Position numbers and translations under genes: made by a program
In this document: in pieces, positions 13,224 through 19,330 of the stretch
Numbering within the stretch: the stretch's first letter is position 1
Layout of the letters: each line of letters opens with the position of its first letter
The notes under the pieces: model-generated
What the model saw: only the letters and a program-made list of their open reading frames with translations
Database searches by the model: none
What the model was told of the DNA's origin: nothing
Source: an uncultured Bacilli bacterium
GTDB taxonomy: Bacteria > Bacillota_I > Bacilli_A > RF39 > UBA660
Length of the DNA: 19,330 nucleotides
Assembly (NCBI GenBank): GCA_948687865.1
Contig: CAPQQE010000009.1
Span: 5,139-24,468 of the forward strand
Reading direction: 5' to 3'

Positions 13224-14287
13224 GTTTGTCCTTCTAAACTATCTATATATGGTATTAAATAATTATTTATTAACTCTGTTCTAACTTTAGGATTATATAC
13301 CAAAGAACATGCACAGCATATTACAATATTTTTTTCTGGTATTACTGATAGTAACGAACCACCAACACCATTCGCACAATATGAATCATATTTTCCTGTG
13401 TTATATTCCTTCGTAATTATTTTCATTGTCCTATTTTTAGGATATATCCACCATAAATAACCATAATTTTTTTCCCTTTCTTTTACCATTTCTTTTATAT
13501 ATTCTTCTGATACAATTCTTTTACCATTATATACACCATTGTTTAACACTAGCAAACCTATTCTTGACCACTCATCGGTTGTAAGAGATATTCCCCAACC
13601 AGTAGTATAATTCCCACTTGGATCTTTTGCCCAACCTCTTATATTTCTTGTTTTATAAAAATGGTCTTGTGTTTCTTTATCGTATATAGGCGCATCTGGA
13701 ACATCTTTAATATCTAATGGTTCGAATAAATACTTTGTAGCAAACTCTTTTAAGTCCATACCACTAGACTTATGAATTATATTTGATAATATTTGAATAC
13801 CAACTGTTGAATAATGAAATTTCTCTCCAATTTGCTCTTTACCACCAATTTGTGTTAAAACAAACTCTCCCCAGTCATTACTCGAAAATGATTTTGTATA
13901 AGGTTCATACTTATACTTATAAGGAACCCTCATAGTTAAAAAATCCTCTATTGTTACCTCTTTTAATTGTTCTTGATTTCTCTTTAACACGTAATCAGGA
14001 AAAAAATCTATTACTTTCTCTTTAACACTTTTTATATAACCTTTATCTATTGCTATTCCTATAAGTATTGAAACAACACTTTTTGCTATTGAAAAAGTAT
14101 GAATTGACTCATCCTTATTAGCATTATTAAAATATTCTTCATATACTTTTTCGTCATCTTCAATAAATTCAATTGGAAGATTAAGTCCTTGGTCTAATTC
14201 TAATACTTTTTTATTATCTTTATAAACTATTATTCCTAGTGTATTATTATATTCTTCATATACTATTTGCCTTATTTTATCTTTCAT
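13217..14287 (-). CDS. Serine hydrolase, beta-lactamase (class C / PBP-like) family
   Basis: This 356-residue protein has the beta-lactamase/transpeptidase fold. The nucleophile motif SIAK is at Ser66-Lys69 (THTFSIAKSVVSILIG), the second motif Y-S-T is at 159-161 (usually Y-x-N), and GVGGSLL near the C-terminus occupies the third-motif region. No signal peptide or TM is seen, so it is probably cytoplasmic. The family includes esterases, D-aminopeptidases and beta-lactamases, and antibiotic hydrolysis should not be assumed. I chose the ATG at 14285-14287 because GGAGG lies five bases upstream; the upstream in-frame ATG has no SD. The right arm of the junction site at its 3' end is lost, but the left arm holds the stop codon. 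Confidence 0.88.
   Translation of the reverse strand: MKDKIRQIVYEEYNNTLGIIVYKDNKKVLELDQGLNLPIEFIEDDEKVYEEYFNNANKDESIHTFSIAKSVVSILIGIAIDKGYIKSVKEKVIDFFPDYVLKRNQEQLKEVTIEDFLTMRVPYKYKYEPYTKSFSSNDWGEFVLTQIGGKEQIGEKFHYSTVGIQILSNIIHKSSGMDLKEFATKYLFEPLDIKDVPDAPIYDKETQDHFYKTRNIRGWAKDPSGNYTTGWGISLTTDEWSRIGLLVLNNGVYNGKRIVSEEYIKEMVKEREKNYGYLWWIYPKNRTMKIITKEYNTGKYDSYCANGVGGSLLSVIPEKNIVICCACSLVYNPKVRTELINNYLIPYIDSLEGQTI
13218..13231 (-). repeat. Half junction site (TAAATTGTTTGTCC)
   Basis: The left arm TAAATT and central GT match perfectly; the right arm is replaced by the coding end of the serine hydrolase. It is consistent with a hybrid site where the gene end entered the site. Confidence 0.4.
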
Positions 14288-14316
14288 ATATTCCTCCATA
14301 AAGAATGTGATTGATG

Positions 14317-14715
14317 CTACTTATTTAATTCTTTTTCTAAATCTTTCATATATCTTTTTTGCTGACTTTTTAGATATGGTTTAGTAAGAAGTTTCATTAT
14401 AAAATTATTTGTTTCAATTTCTTCTGTAAAATCTAATAGTACATTACCATTATCTAATTTTTTAAATGTACCTGCCCATTTGCCTTTGATATTTGTATTT
14501 TCAATATCAAACTTATATTCCTTCAAATTAATTTTTGAAGTAATATTAAAATATGTAGGATAATTATTTTTAGTATATTCTATAAAATGTTTATCATCAG
14601 TTATTTCTATCTTTGATAAATCACTTCTCCAAGCGTATTTTGTGTTATCAGTTATAATATTCCATAACTTTTCTATATCACAACTAAATTCTTTTTTGAT
14701 ATTCGATTTTACCAT
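14317..14715 (-). CDS. SRPBCC family protein (polyketide cyclase / AHSA1-like)
   Basis: This 132-residue protein is a helix-grip START/SRPBCC fold. It has an N-terminal strand (SNIKKEFSCDIEKLWNIITD), a WRSDLSKIEI turn, alternating beta strands through TEEIETN, and a long C-terminal helix (LLTKPYLKSQQKRYMKDLEKEL). Members bind hydrophobic ligands; no catalytic motif can be assigned. The ATG has GGAGTG directly from the junction site at 14727, which also holds the stop codon of the UDG-fold gene upstream. A remnant of a second, divergent SRPBCC gene lies at 7520-7614, so the array has held two members of this family. Confidence 0.85.
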   Translation of the reverse strand: MVKSNIKKEFSCDIEKLWNIITDNTKYAWRSDLSKIEITDDKHFIEYTKNNYPTYFNITSKINLKEYKFDIENTNIKGKWAGTFKKLDNGNVLLDFTEEIETNNFIMKLLTKPYLKSQQKRYMKDLEKELNK

Positions 14716-14726
14716 ATTTTCACTCC

Positions 14727-14740
14727 TAAATTGTAATTTA
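14727..14740 (-). repeat. 14-bp junction site, perfect consensus (TAAATTGTAATTTA)
   Basis: Arms TAAATT and AATTTA are perfect inverted repeats around a non-palindromic GT. The UDG-fold gene stop codon (14738-14740) is in the right arm, and on the minus strand the site runs straight into GGAGTG, the SD of the SRPBCC gene. Confidence 0.7.
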
Positions 14741-15487
14741 TTGTAATGGAAAATTTTTAAAGTAGTTTGTTATAGTTTCTTTTAATTCGTTCTTATTATT
14801 TATAAATTGCTCTTTTCTATGTCCATTTGCACCTGAAGGATGCGGAAATCCAAACAAACATTGTTTTTCACTAATGATATTATTTTTTATCATAACTTTT
14901 AACACTTCCTCAACAGACTTTCCTAAGGGAATAATTAAAGGTTTATTTTCTAACTGATTTAATTCTTGATAAAAATGTGTTTTAACATATTTCATAAGTA
15001 ATTGTGAATCTACAATTTCTGGTGTGTGCCCACTATAATTTTTTTCATTAATAAAAACTGGATAAGGTATTAAAGAAGTTGTATGCAATAATTCACAATC
15101 ACTATTAAATAATTCCTTAGTTGATTCCAAATTCAAATATTCAAATATTAAAAGATCTTCTAGCATATTAATCAAATTATTTCTCATGCTTCCAGCAAAT
15201 CTTGCTGCAACTTTACAATTCTTTAAAATGTTTTCAGTAGTCAAATTATTCTTCAAACCCTCTTTCACATTTCTAAATGCAATCTCTGTCTGAGTCCAAC
15301 CTGGACAAATACCTACTACTAATATTTTAGCTTTTTTATTTAAAAATTCATTATGGGGAGCATAATAAATTTTTAATTTATTATCCTCTTCTAGAAAAAA
15401 ATTATAATTTAATATGTCTTCTTTACTTAATTTTCCATTTGGCAAATTATTTATTTTATCTATATATTTATATAAAATTGACTTCAT
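14738..15487 (-). CDS. Uracil-DNA glycosylase superfamily protein
   Basis: This 249-residue protein has UDG-fold motifs. The N-terminal core strand and loop AKILVVGICPGWTQTEIAFRNV (53-74) correspond to motif A. A mid-domain IIPLGKSVEEVL strand and helix follow, and a C-terminal FGFPHPSGANGHR corresponds to motif B, with the HPS that contacts uracil and DNA in characterised enzymes. The spacing and flanks differ from UngA, so it belongs to a divergent branch, and base excision activity is uncertain. ATG with GGGGG about ten bases upstream. It is the first gene after the composite block at 15546-15606, whose extended -10 promoter probably drives it and the genes that follow. Confidence 0.82.
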   Translation of the reverse strand: MKSILYKYIDKINNLPNGKLSKEDILNYNFFLEEDNKLKIYYAPHNEFLNKKAKILVVGICPGWTQTEIAFRNVKEGLKNNLTTENILKNCKVAARFAGSMRNNLINMLEDLLIFEYLNLESTKELFNSDCELLHTTSLIPYPVFINEKNYSGHTPEIVDSQLLMKYVKTHFYQELNQLENKPLIIPLGKSVEEVLKVMIKNNIISEKQCLFGFPHPSGANGHRKEQFINNKNELKETITNYFKNFPLQ

Positions 15488-15545
15488 TATCCACTACCCC
15501 CAATGTTTTGAAAAATTACTATTTTCTTTTTTGGTTATATTGAAT

Positions 15546-15591
15546 ATTATACCACTAAAAAAGCAAATCTTCTATGTATATGATTTGCTTT
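15546..15591 (-). terminator. Intrinsic terminator followed by extended -10 promoter (composite block, copy 3)
   Basis: AAAGCAAATC (15560-15569) and GATTTGCTTT (15582-15591) form a perfect 10-bp stem with a T-tract on the minus strand, ending transcription of the small gene at 15610-15864. It is followed by an extended -10, TGGTATAAT (plus-strand ATTATA 15546-15551), placed to transcribe the UDG-fold gene. It is closely similar to copy 1 at 4675-4720. Confidence 0.75.
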
Positions 15592-15592
15592 A

Positions 15593-15606
15593 TAAATTAT
15601 ACTATA
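15593..15606 (-). repeat. Degenerate 14-bp junction site (TAAATTATACTATA)
   Basis: The left arm is intact, the centre is AT and the right arm is changed. It sits between the stop of the gene at 15610 and the terminator hairpin, at the same place as in the other composite blocks. Confidence 0.5.
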
Positions 15607-15609
15607 TTA

Positions 15610-15864
15610 TTAATCTTTACTTCTAAATGGGTGTTTTAATTTATTTTTTATTTCTTCATTTATAATACCTACTGAAACATCATAAATGTTCATAGCAGTT
15701 TCATAATTAACGTTTAGTTTTAAAATTAATTTTTTTATTATCTTTTCTTTATTTTTCTTACTAATGAAGAAATTACTTTCTAATATTTCATTAATAATAA
15801 TACACTTTTCTTCTGGATAAGAAAGTTTATCTGATAATTTATTTATAAATTCTGTTTTATTCAT
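15610..15864 (-). CDS. Small helical protein of unknown function
   Basis: This 84-residue protein starts MNKTEFINKLSDKLSYPEEKC and is predicted all-helical: NEILESNFFISKKNKEKIIKKLILKLN, then YETAMNIYDVSVGIINEEIKNKLKHPF. The first 40 residues recall the N-terminus of HU-type proteins (NKTEFI..LS), but the DNA-binding beta arm is absent, so I do not call it HU. I do not recognise a named family. I chose the ATG at 15862-15864 with GGTGATG upstream; it overlaps the end of the XRE/DUF2975 gene by eight bases, which implies translational coupling, so the two products may work together. Earlier in-frame starts at 15870 and 15876 cannot be excluded. Ends in a strong terminator. Confidence 0.65.
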   Translation of the reverse strand: MNKTEFINKLSDKLSYPEEKCIIINEILESNFFISKKNKEKIIKKLILKLNVNYETAMNIYDVSVGIINEEIKNKLKHPFRSKD

Positions 15865-16672
15865 TTTCATCACCATACATTTTTCCTTTAGAATCTAATT
15901 GTATTTCATAACCATACTCAAATATATAAGCAATGCTGAACAAAAATAGTATCTCAACTAAACTAAATAATTCAAATCCAACATTTAAATCTGTTTTTAA
16001 TAATACCTCAAATATTACACCAATAACATTTGGTAATATTGTAACTGCGATCATTAAATAAGCCATTTTCTTTATGTAACCTACATTTTCTAGAGTAAAA
16101 GGCGTGTCACCGCTATTTATATTATAAAATAAATTTTCTAGTGACTTAAGCATCATAATAAGTAAAATTAAATTAATTATTAAGAATGTAAAACCTGCCC
16201 CTAGATATCCCACTATCATTACTTTTGAATTATTTTGCAGAACATCCTTTATTTTTATAATTTCATTTTGATTTGTTGTATCCGCAACTACTTCATTATT
16301 TATTGATAAAGATAGTTTATTATTTACTTCTACAATCTCAATAATATCATTTCCATTTAATATTATTTTATTATCTTTAACATCGACTTTACTAGTAACT
16401 ATACCTAGTATTATCATAGATGCGATTATAATTGGTATACAAACCATTAATATAATTCTACAAATTTTAGCAATTACTGATATTGCTTTACTTAATCCTT
16501 TCATTTTACTTTGCTGTTCTTTTTTGAATTTAACTACATTCATTATAATTTCTTCATCTAATGAATTAATATCAATAATACTATCATTTACTAAATCATT
16601 AATATTACAACGAAAAATTTTACAAAGTTCTAATATGTTATTCATCTCAGGATAAGCATCACCTGTTTCCTT
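15857..16672 (-). pseudogene. XRE regulator with DUF2975-like membrane domain, 5' end removed by mobile element
   Basis: The reading frame starts abruptly inside an XRE helix-turn-helix. ETGDAYPEMNNILELCKIFRCNINDLVND is the recognition-helix end and helices 4-5 of a domain that normally reads SKWETGDAYPE. A linker and a four-TM domain (about 90-110, 158-180, 210-230, 235-255 of the open frame) follow, with TPFTLENVGYIKKMAY typical of DUF2975 proteins. The first 35-40 residues, including helices 1-3, are missing; upstream sequence is the recombinase gene in another frame. The missing 5' part should lie at the other end of the element, off-window. An in-frame start could still give a truncated membrane protein without DNA binding. 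The exact junction lies within about 16659-16675. Confidence 0.8.
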
Positions 16673-16676
16673 GTTC
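16655..16676. other. Candidate attachment junction (attL/attR) in the XRE gene
   Basis: The minus strand reads CAAGGAAACAGGTGATGC. The part GGAAACAGGTGAT fits the codons for an uninterrupted XRE (W)ETGD, while CAA before it belongs to the recombinase frame. The crossover core is therefore within or beside GGAAACAGG. The precise dinucleotide cannot be set without the other end. Confidence 0.5.
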
Positions 16677-18338
16677 AAATGACACACTATCAATACTATT
16701 GTTATTTTGAGAGATTATGGCTTTATAATCTCCACCAATTTTTAAAATAAATCGAATCACATTAGGGTTGTCATTTCCATTCTCATCTTTTTCGCCTATT
16801 ATGATTTTTTCAACTAAATTTTCAAATGCTACCTCATCAAATTCTTTTAAAGATTTTTCACTTTCAAATACAACTTCTTCTATCTCTTTCAGTCTTTTAG
16901 AAATTTCTTTGTTATTATTGTTTGCTAACTCTAATTGATAGATTTCATTATTAAGACTTTTAATCTTATTATTGATTTCTTTTTCTTTTTCTAAATAAGC
17001 ATTTTTATTCTCGTAGTCATCTAGTTTCATATCAATTAAATTTGATAATCTTTTTTCAAGATTTGTTTTGTCTTTTACAAGTTTATCAATTTTAGTTTTA
17101 CTATCATCACATTCTAAAGTTTCACGAATAGCATTTAATAACTTGTCTTTTGTCTTATGCTTTTTCTCTACAATAGAGTTATAAATCTGTACGAATAAAT
17201 CTTTTAAAATATCTTCTCTAAAGGTTATAGAGTGTTCACAATTACTTTTTTTAACTACTTTATGATAACAAGCCCAATAAACTTTTTGACTCCCATCTCG
17301 ATATTTTCCACTAACTCTACGAGCATAATTTGTTCCACATAGTCCACATTCAATTTTAGAACTAAAAGCATATTTACTTGTGAATTTACTTAAATGACTT
17401 TTACCCTCTGGAATTATCTTTTTACTTCTTTTAGATAAAATCTCTTGGCATTTATTCCAAACTTCTCTTGTTATGATAGGTGTATGATGGTCTTTAACAT
17501 AATACTTTTCTTTTTCGCCATAATTTCTTTGTTTTTTATGAGTTATTGGACTTATTGTGTAATACTTTTGACATAATAAATCACCGACATATTTCTCATT
17601 AGAAATCATTTCTCTTACACCTTGTTGTGTGAAACTTTTACCTGTATAAGTTTTATAACCTAGTTCATTTAACTTATTAGATATAGTTCTTGTTCCTATT
17701 CCATCAGCATACCAATTAAATATCATTCTAACAACTTCTGCTTGTTCTTCGTACACTTCCAAAGTTTTAAGTTCTTTATTCCACTTATAACCATAACATT
17801 CTGCTTTACCAACAAACTCGCCACGTTTCATCATTGCTTTAATTCCCATTTTTACATTTTGAGAAGTCGATTCACTCTCGGCTTGAGCAAATGCACTAAA
17901 AAGAGTTAAAAACATTTCACTTTCTAGTTCTAGGGTATGAATATTTTCTTTTTCAAAATAGACATCAACTTTATGTTCTCTTAATTCTCGAACATTATTT
18001 AAAGTATCAACAACATTTCTTGCAAATCTTGATATTGATTTTGCTATGATAATATCTATCTTACCATTTAAAGCATCGTTAATCATTCTTTGAAATTCAG
18101 TACGTTTTTTTACTTGTGTTCCACTAATTCCTTCATCTGCATATATTCCAGCAAATTCCCAATTAGGATTTGATTTTATTTGTGTAGAATAGTGTTCTAT
18201 TTGTGATTCGTAACTTGTTAATTGTTCTTCGCTATCAGTTGAAACTCTTGCATAAGCACATACTTTCTTTAGTTTATTTTCAGTATTGATATTTTCGGTT
18301 ATGAGATTATTACTTTTAATAACCTCAACCTGTGTCAT
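16659..18338 (-). CDS. Large serine recombinase (site-specific integrase of the mobile element)
   Basis: This 559-residue recombinase has an N-terminal resolvase domain (about 25-170) with catalytic Ser33 in AYARVSTD and SRFARN, then a recombinase domain (about 180-300, GIGTRTISNKLNELGY). A zinc ribbon uses Cys331, Cys334, Cys357 and Cys367. A long coiled coil (about 390-500) and a short C-terminal region ending SFEQGNR follow. Such enzymes integrate and excise phages, ICEs and transposons of the Tn4451 or phiC31 type at specific att sites. I chose the ATG at 18336-18338 with GAGG upstream; an earlier ATG has no SD. The last codons and the TGA stop overlap the split XRE gene in another frame, so the stop codon is probably supplied by target DNA. 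Confidence 0.95.
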   Translation of the reverse strand: MTQVEVIKSNNLITENINTENKLKKVCAYARVSTDSEEQLTSYESQIEHYSTQIKSNPNWEFAGIYADEGISGTQVKKRTEFQRMINDALNGKIDIIIAKSISRFARNVVDTLNNVRELREHKVDVYFEKENIHTLELESEMFLTLFSAFAQAESESTSQNVKMGIKAMMKRGEFVGKAECYGYKWNKELKTLEVYEEQAEVVRMIFNWYADGIGTRTISNKLNELGYKTYTGKSFTQQGVREMISNEKYVGDLLCQKYYTISPITHKKQRNYGEKEKYYVKDHHTPIITREVWNKCQEILSKRSKKIIPEGKSHLSKFTSKYAFSSKIECGLCGTNYARRVSGKYRDGSQKVYWACYHKVVKKSNCEHSITFREDILKDLFVQIYNSIVEKKHKTKDKLLNAIRETLECDDSKTKIDKLVKDKTNLEKRLSNLIDMKLDDYENKNAYLEKEKEINNKIKSLNNEIYQLELANNNNKEISKRLKEIEEVVFESEKSLKEFDEVAFENLVEKIIIGEKDENGNDNPNVIRFILKIGGDYKAIISQNNNSIDSVSFEQGNR

Positions 18339-18425
18339 ATTACCTCTCTTTCTTTTAATGTTAGACATTAAATAAAATGTCCTCTAAATACATTATATCT
18401 TATTTTTATATATTCTTTAAGCATT

Positions 18426-18578
18426 TTAGTAAAAGTTTTTGATTTTTTCTTTTAATATATAATATTGTTTTTCAGTAATCAATTTTAAATTTAATAACTT
18501 ACTTATTATAGATAAGTTAATTGTTTCATCTAATATATTCTCAATTTCAATTTGTGTTAATTCTTTAATTTCGTTCAA
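18426..18578 (-). CDS. Small protein (50 aa) upstream of the recombinase
   Basis: This is a short frame with a strong SD (AAGGGGGAA) and a TTG start at 18576-18578. The product begins MNEIKELTQIEIENILDETI and ends KEKIKNFY, with a central LSIISKLLNLKLITEKQYYIL. It is helical and charged. Its ...LLNLKLITEKQYYILKEK... pattern recalls SHOCT-like helices seen in small proteins beside serine recombinases of Firmicutes elements, but I would not assign the family firmly. It lies 88 bases upstream of the recombinase start on the same strand and is probably co-transcribed. The good SD and the exact fit of the frame argue for a real gene. Confidence 0.55.
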   Translation of the reverse strand: MNEIKELTQIEIENILDETINLSIISKLLNLKLITEKQYYILKEKIKNFY

Positions 18579-18656
18579 TAAATTTCCCCCTTTCGCTTTA
18601 TTTTTAATAATAATATTTTTTCATAAATAATCTCATTTCCTCCATTTCAATACTTT

Positions 18657-18902
18657 TTATAATTCTATTTTTTTTGTATATTCTTTTATTTCGTCTTGAT
18701 AAGTTATTTCTCTTGTATCATCTTCACAACTAAAATAAAGACTTTCATTATTTTTATCTACAACTTTGATATTATTACGATCTACTAAATAGATTTCAAA
18801 TTCATTGATATTAAGATTATGTTTTAAATAATCTAAAATATAATATTGTGGAATAGTATCAACTTTATTTTTTGAAATATCTTCGCCAGTTAATTTTTGC
18901 AT
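18657..18902 (-). CDS. Small hypothetical protein of the mobile element (81 aa)
   Basis: This 81-residue acidic protein starts MQKLTGEDISKNKVDTIPQY and continues with YILDYLKHNLNINEFEIYLVDRNNIKVVDKN, then YFSCEDDTREITYQDEIKEYTKK. I chose the ATG at 18900-18902 because GGAGGG lies five bases upstream; the open frame continues upstream through the terminator, which is not expected to be coding. It has no signal or TM and a mixed helix/strand pattern. I do not recognise a family. It follows the terminator hairpin at 18935-18959 directly, so its expression may depend on read-through or antitermination, and it precedes the 50-residue protein and the recombinase on the same strand. Confidence 0.7.
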   Translation of the reverse strand: MQKLTGEDISKNKVDTIPQYYILDYLKHNLNINEFEIYLVDRNNIKVVDKNNESLYFSCEDDTREITYQDEIKEYTKKIEL

Positions 18903-18934
18903 AAAATCCCTCCTTTCAATTTTATTTACACAAA

Positions 18935-18959
18935 TAAAAAAACTTGCAGTATTTACAAG
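18935..18959 (-). terminator. Intrinsic terminator before the 81-residue protein gene
   Basis: CTTGTA and TGCAAG form a 6-bp stem (one wobble) with a five-base loop, followed by eight T residues on the minus strand. It lies only 33 bases before the start codon of the next gene, the position of an attenuator. Confidence 0.7.
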
Positions 18960-18960
18960 C

Positions 18961-19181
18961 ATAATTCTTAAAATTAGACAGAGTTATCCTAGAAGCATTA
19001 TTTTAAATCTTCGCCCCTAAGATTATATTGTTTGAAATAACACATACTATTTTTATTTTATTTGTTCTTTGAATTATGTCTTACTTCAAACTAGATTCAT
19101 CTTATTTTCATATAAGATAGGTACTAACATAAGCCTTAATTATCTTACTGTACCTTACTTAACTACGTTCCTATAAACTTT
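18961..19181 (-). other. Hairpin-rich non-coding region, possible ncRNA or leader
   Basis: No credible gene is seen in these 220 bases. They contain a series of inverted repeats: ACTTAACTA/TAGTTAAGT (19157-19191), GGTAC/GTACC with inner TAAG/CTTA (19120-19154), ATCTTAT/ATAAGAT (19099-19118), AATCTT/AAGATT closing a loop AGGGGCG (19006-19024), and TAATT/AATTA (18962-18976). They end in the terminator at 18935-18959. Hairpin density this high in AT-rich DNA, with one G-rich loop, suggests a folded RNA: a terminated small RNA or a cis-acting leader of the next gene. It does not match any riboswitch I can recognise by eye. Confidence 0.4.
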
Positions 19182-19330
19182 TTAGTTAAGTGTTATGGTG
19201 TACATTCCTGCTCCATATTCTTGATATACTAGATATTTTAATTGTTCTAATATCTCAAGACTTTTTTTCAAACCTTTATTTTTGATTTTAATGGTTTGTT
19301 GTATTTCCCCTATATTTATATCGGTGATAA
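19182..19330 (-). CDS. C-terminal end of an unidentified protein (cut by window edge)
   Basis: The last 48 residues of a protein are visible: GEIQQTIKIKNKGLKKSLEI, then LEQLKYLVYQEYGAGMYTITLN, stop TAA. The helix, turn, helix and beta-hairpin pattern (KSLEILEQLKYLVYQEYGAGMYTITL) looks like the end of a winged-helix domain, as in plasmid or element replication and regulatory proteins, but it is too short for a family call. It is in the mobile element, on the same strand as the other genes, and its stop codon lies inside the first hairpin of the non-coding region. Confidence 0.6.
   Translation of the reverse strand, partial: ITDINIGEIQQTIKIKNKGLKKSLEILEQLKYLVYQEYGAGMYTITLN

Larger units (their letters stand above)
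16660..19330. mobile_element. Integrated mobile element (serine-recombinase type), one end and partial content
   Basis: One boundary is where the XRE/DUF2975 frame begins (about 16659-16675), beside the 3' end of the recombinase gene, the normal place for an att site of this class. The interior seen here has the recombinase, two small proteins, a structured non-coding region and the end of a further gene; the rest lies off-window. There are no phage structural, conjugation or resistance genes in view, so prophage, ICE or IME cannot be told apart. The coordinates given are the visible part only. Confidence 0.7.

Noticed and set aside
13217..14287. True class C beta-lactamase (antibiotic resistance)
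   Set aside because: There is no signal peptide, the second motif is Y-S-T not Y-x-N, and the family is mostly esterases and peptidases, so only the fold is claimed.
3756..15606. The junction repeats being integron attC sites
   Set aside because: attC sites have R''/L''/L'/R' boxes with terminal RYYYAAC and GTTRRRY, and a tyrosine integrase would be expected. None of the copies has these boxes and no intI-like gene is in view.
3756..15606. The junction repeats as a CRISPR array
   Set aside because: The repeats are 14 bp, unevenly spaced by hundreds to thousands of bases, and separated by genes instead of spacers; no cas genes are present.
15610..15864. HU-type DNA-binding protein
   Set aside because: Only the first few residues (NKTEFI) resemble HU; the beta-arm sequence (GF/GxFxxxxR, GRNPxTG) is absent.
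18903..18962. Longer start for the 81-residue protein (20 more residues)
   Set aside because: The extension translates the terminator hairpin and T-tract, and the internal ATG has a strong SD.

Overview
The window is very AT-rich DNA from a low-GC Bacillota (Clostridia or a relative). The grounds are strong purine-rich Shine-Dalgarno sequences, TTG starts, sigma-A-type promoters, and families typical of gut and soil Firmicutes. Every gene I can support lies on the minus strand, so transcription runs right to left; gene order below follows that direction. No species can be named from sequence alone.

Layout in transcription order. (1) 19330 to about 16672: one end of an integrated mobile element. 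It holds the C-terminus of an unknown winged-helix-like protein, a 220-base hairpin-rich non-coding stretch ending in a terminator, two small proteins and a large serine recombinase. The recombinase end sits inside an XRE regulator gene, which keeps only the last turns of its HTH plus a DUF2975-like membrane domain. (2) About 16672 to 3756: an accessory array of roughly 18 genes. It includes a UDG-fold protein, SRPBCC protein, beta-lactamase-fold hydrolase, DUF7662 protein, a complete BcrAB-type ABC transporter with its response regulator and histidine kinase, a YtrA-type GntR/ABC-2 module, a TfoX-N protein, a GNAT, two membrane-anchored XRE regulators and several small membrane proteins. (3) 3721 to 1: a MacB/FtsX-type ABC exporter followed by an OmpR-family response regulator cut by the window edge. 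The exporter promoter has paired GTTACA boxes that this regulator may bind.

The unusual feature is the set of gene junctions in the array. A 14-bp near-palindrome, TAAATT-GT-AATTTA on the plus strand, recurs in intact or degenerate form at about a dozen junctions. It often supplies the stop codon of one gene and runs straight into the Shine-Dalgarno of the next. Three copies (4722, 7170, 15593) belong to a larger conserved block: site, then hairpin terminator, then extended -10 promoter. Two copies share an identical 19-base leader. This looks like a modular gene-cassette array in which units (SD-ORF-stop) were assembled at a common short site. It does not match integron attC sites, and no integrase for it is visible here; the neighbouring serine recombinase is a possible but unproven agent.

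Other points of note are a truncated SRPBCC gene apparently displaced by the GntR/ABC module, a 13-residue insertion between the signature and Walker B motifs of the BcrA-like ATPase, four tandem GTTAAGA boxes in front of that ATPase gene, and a 15-bp palindrome overlapping the -10 of the GntR operon.
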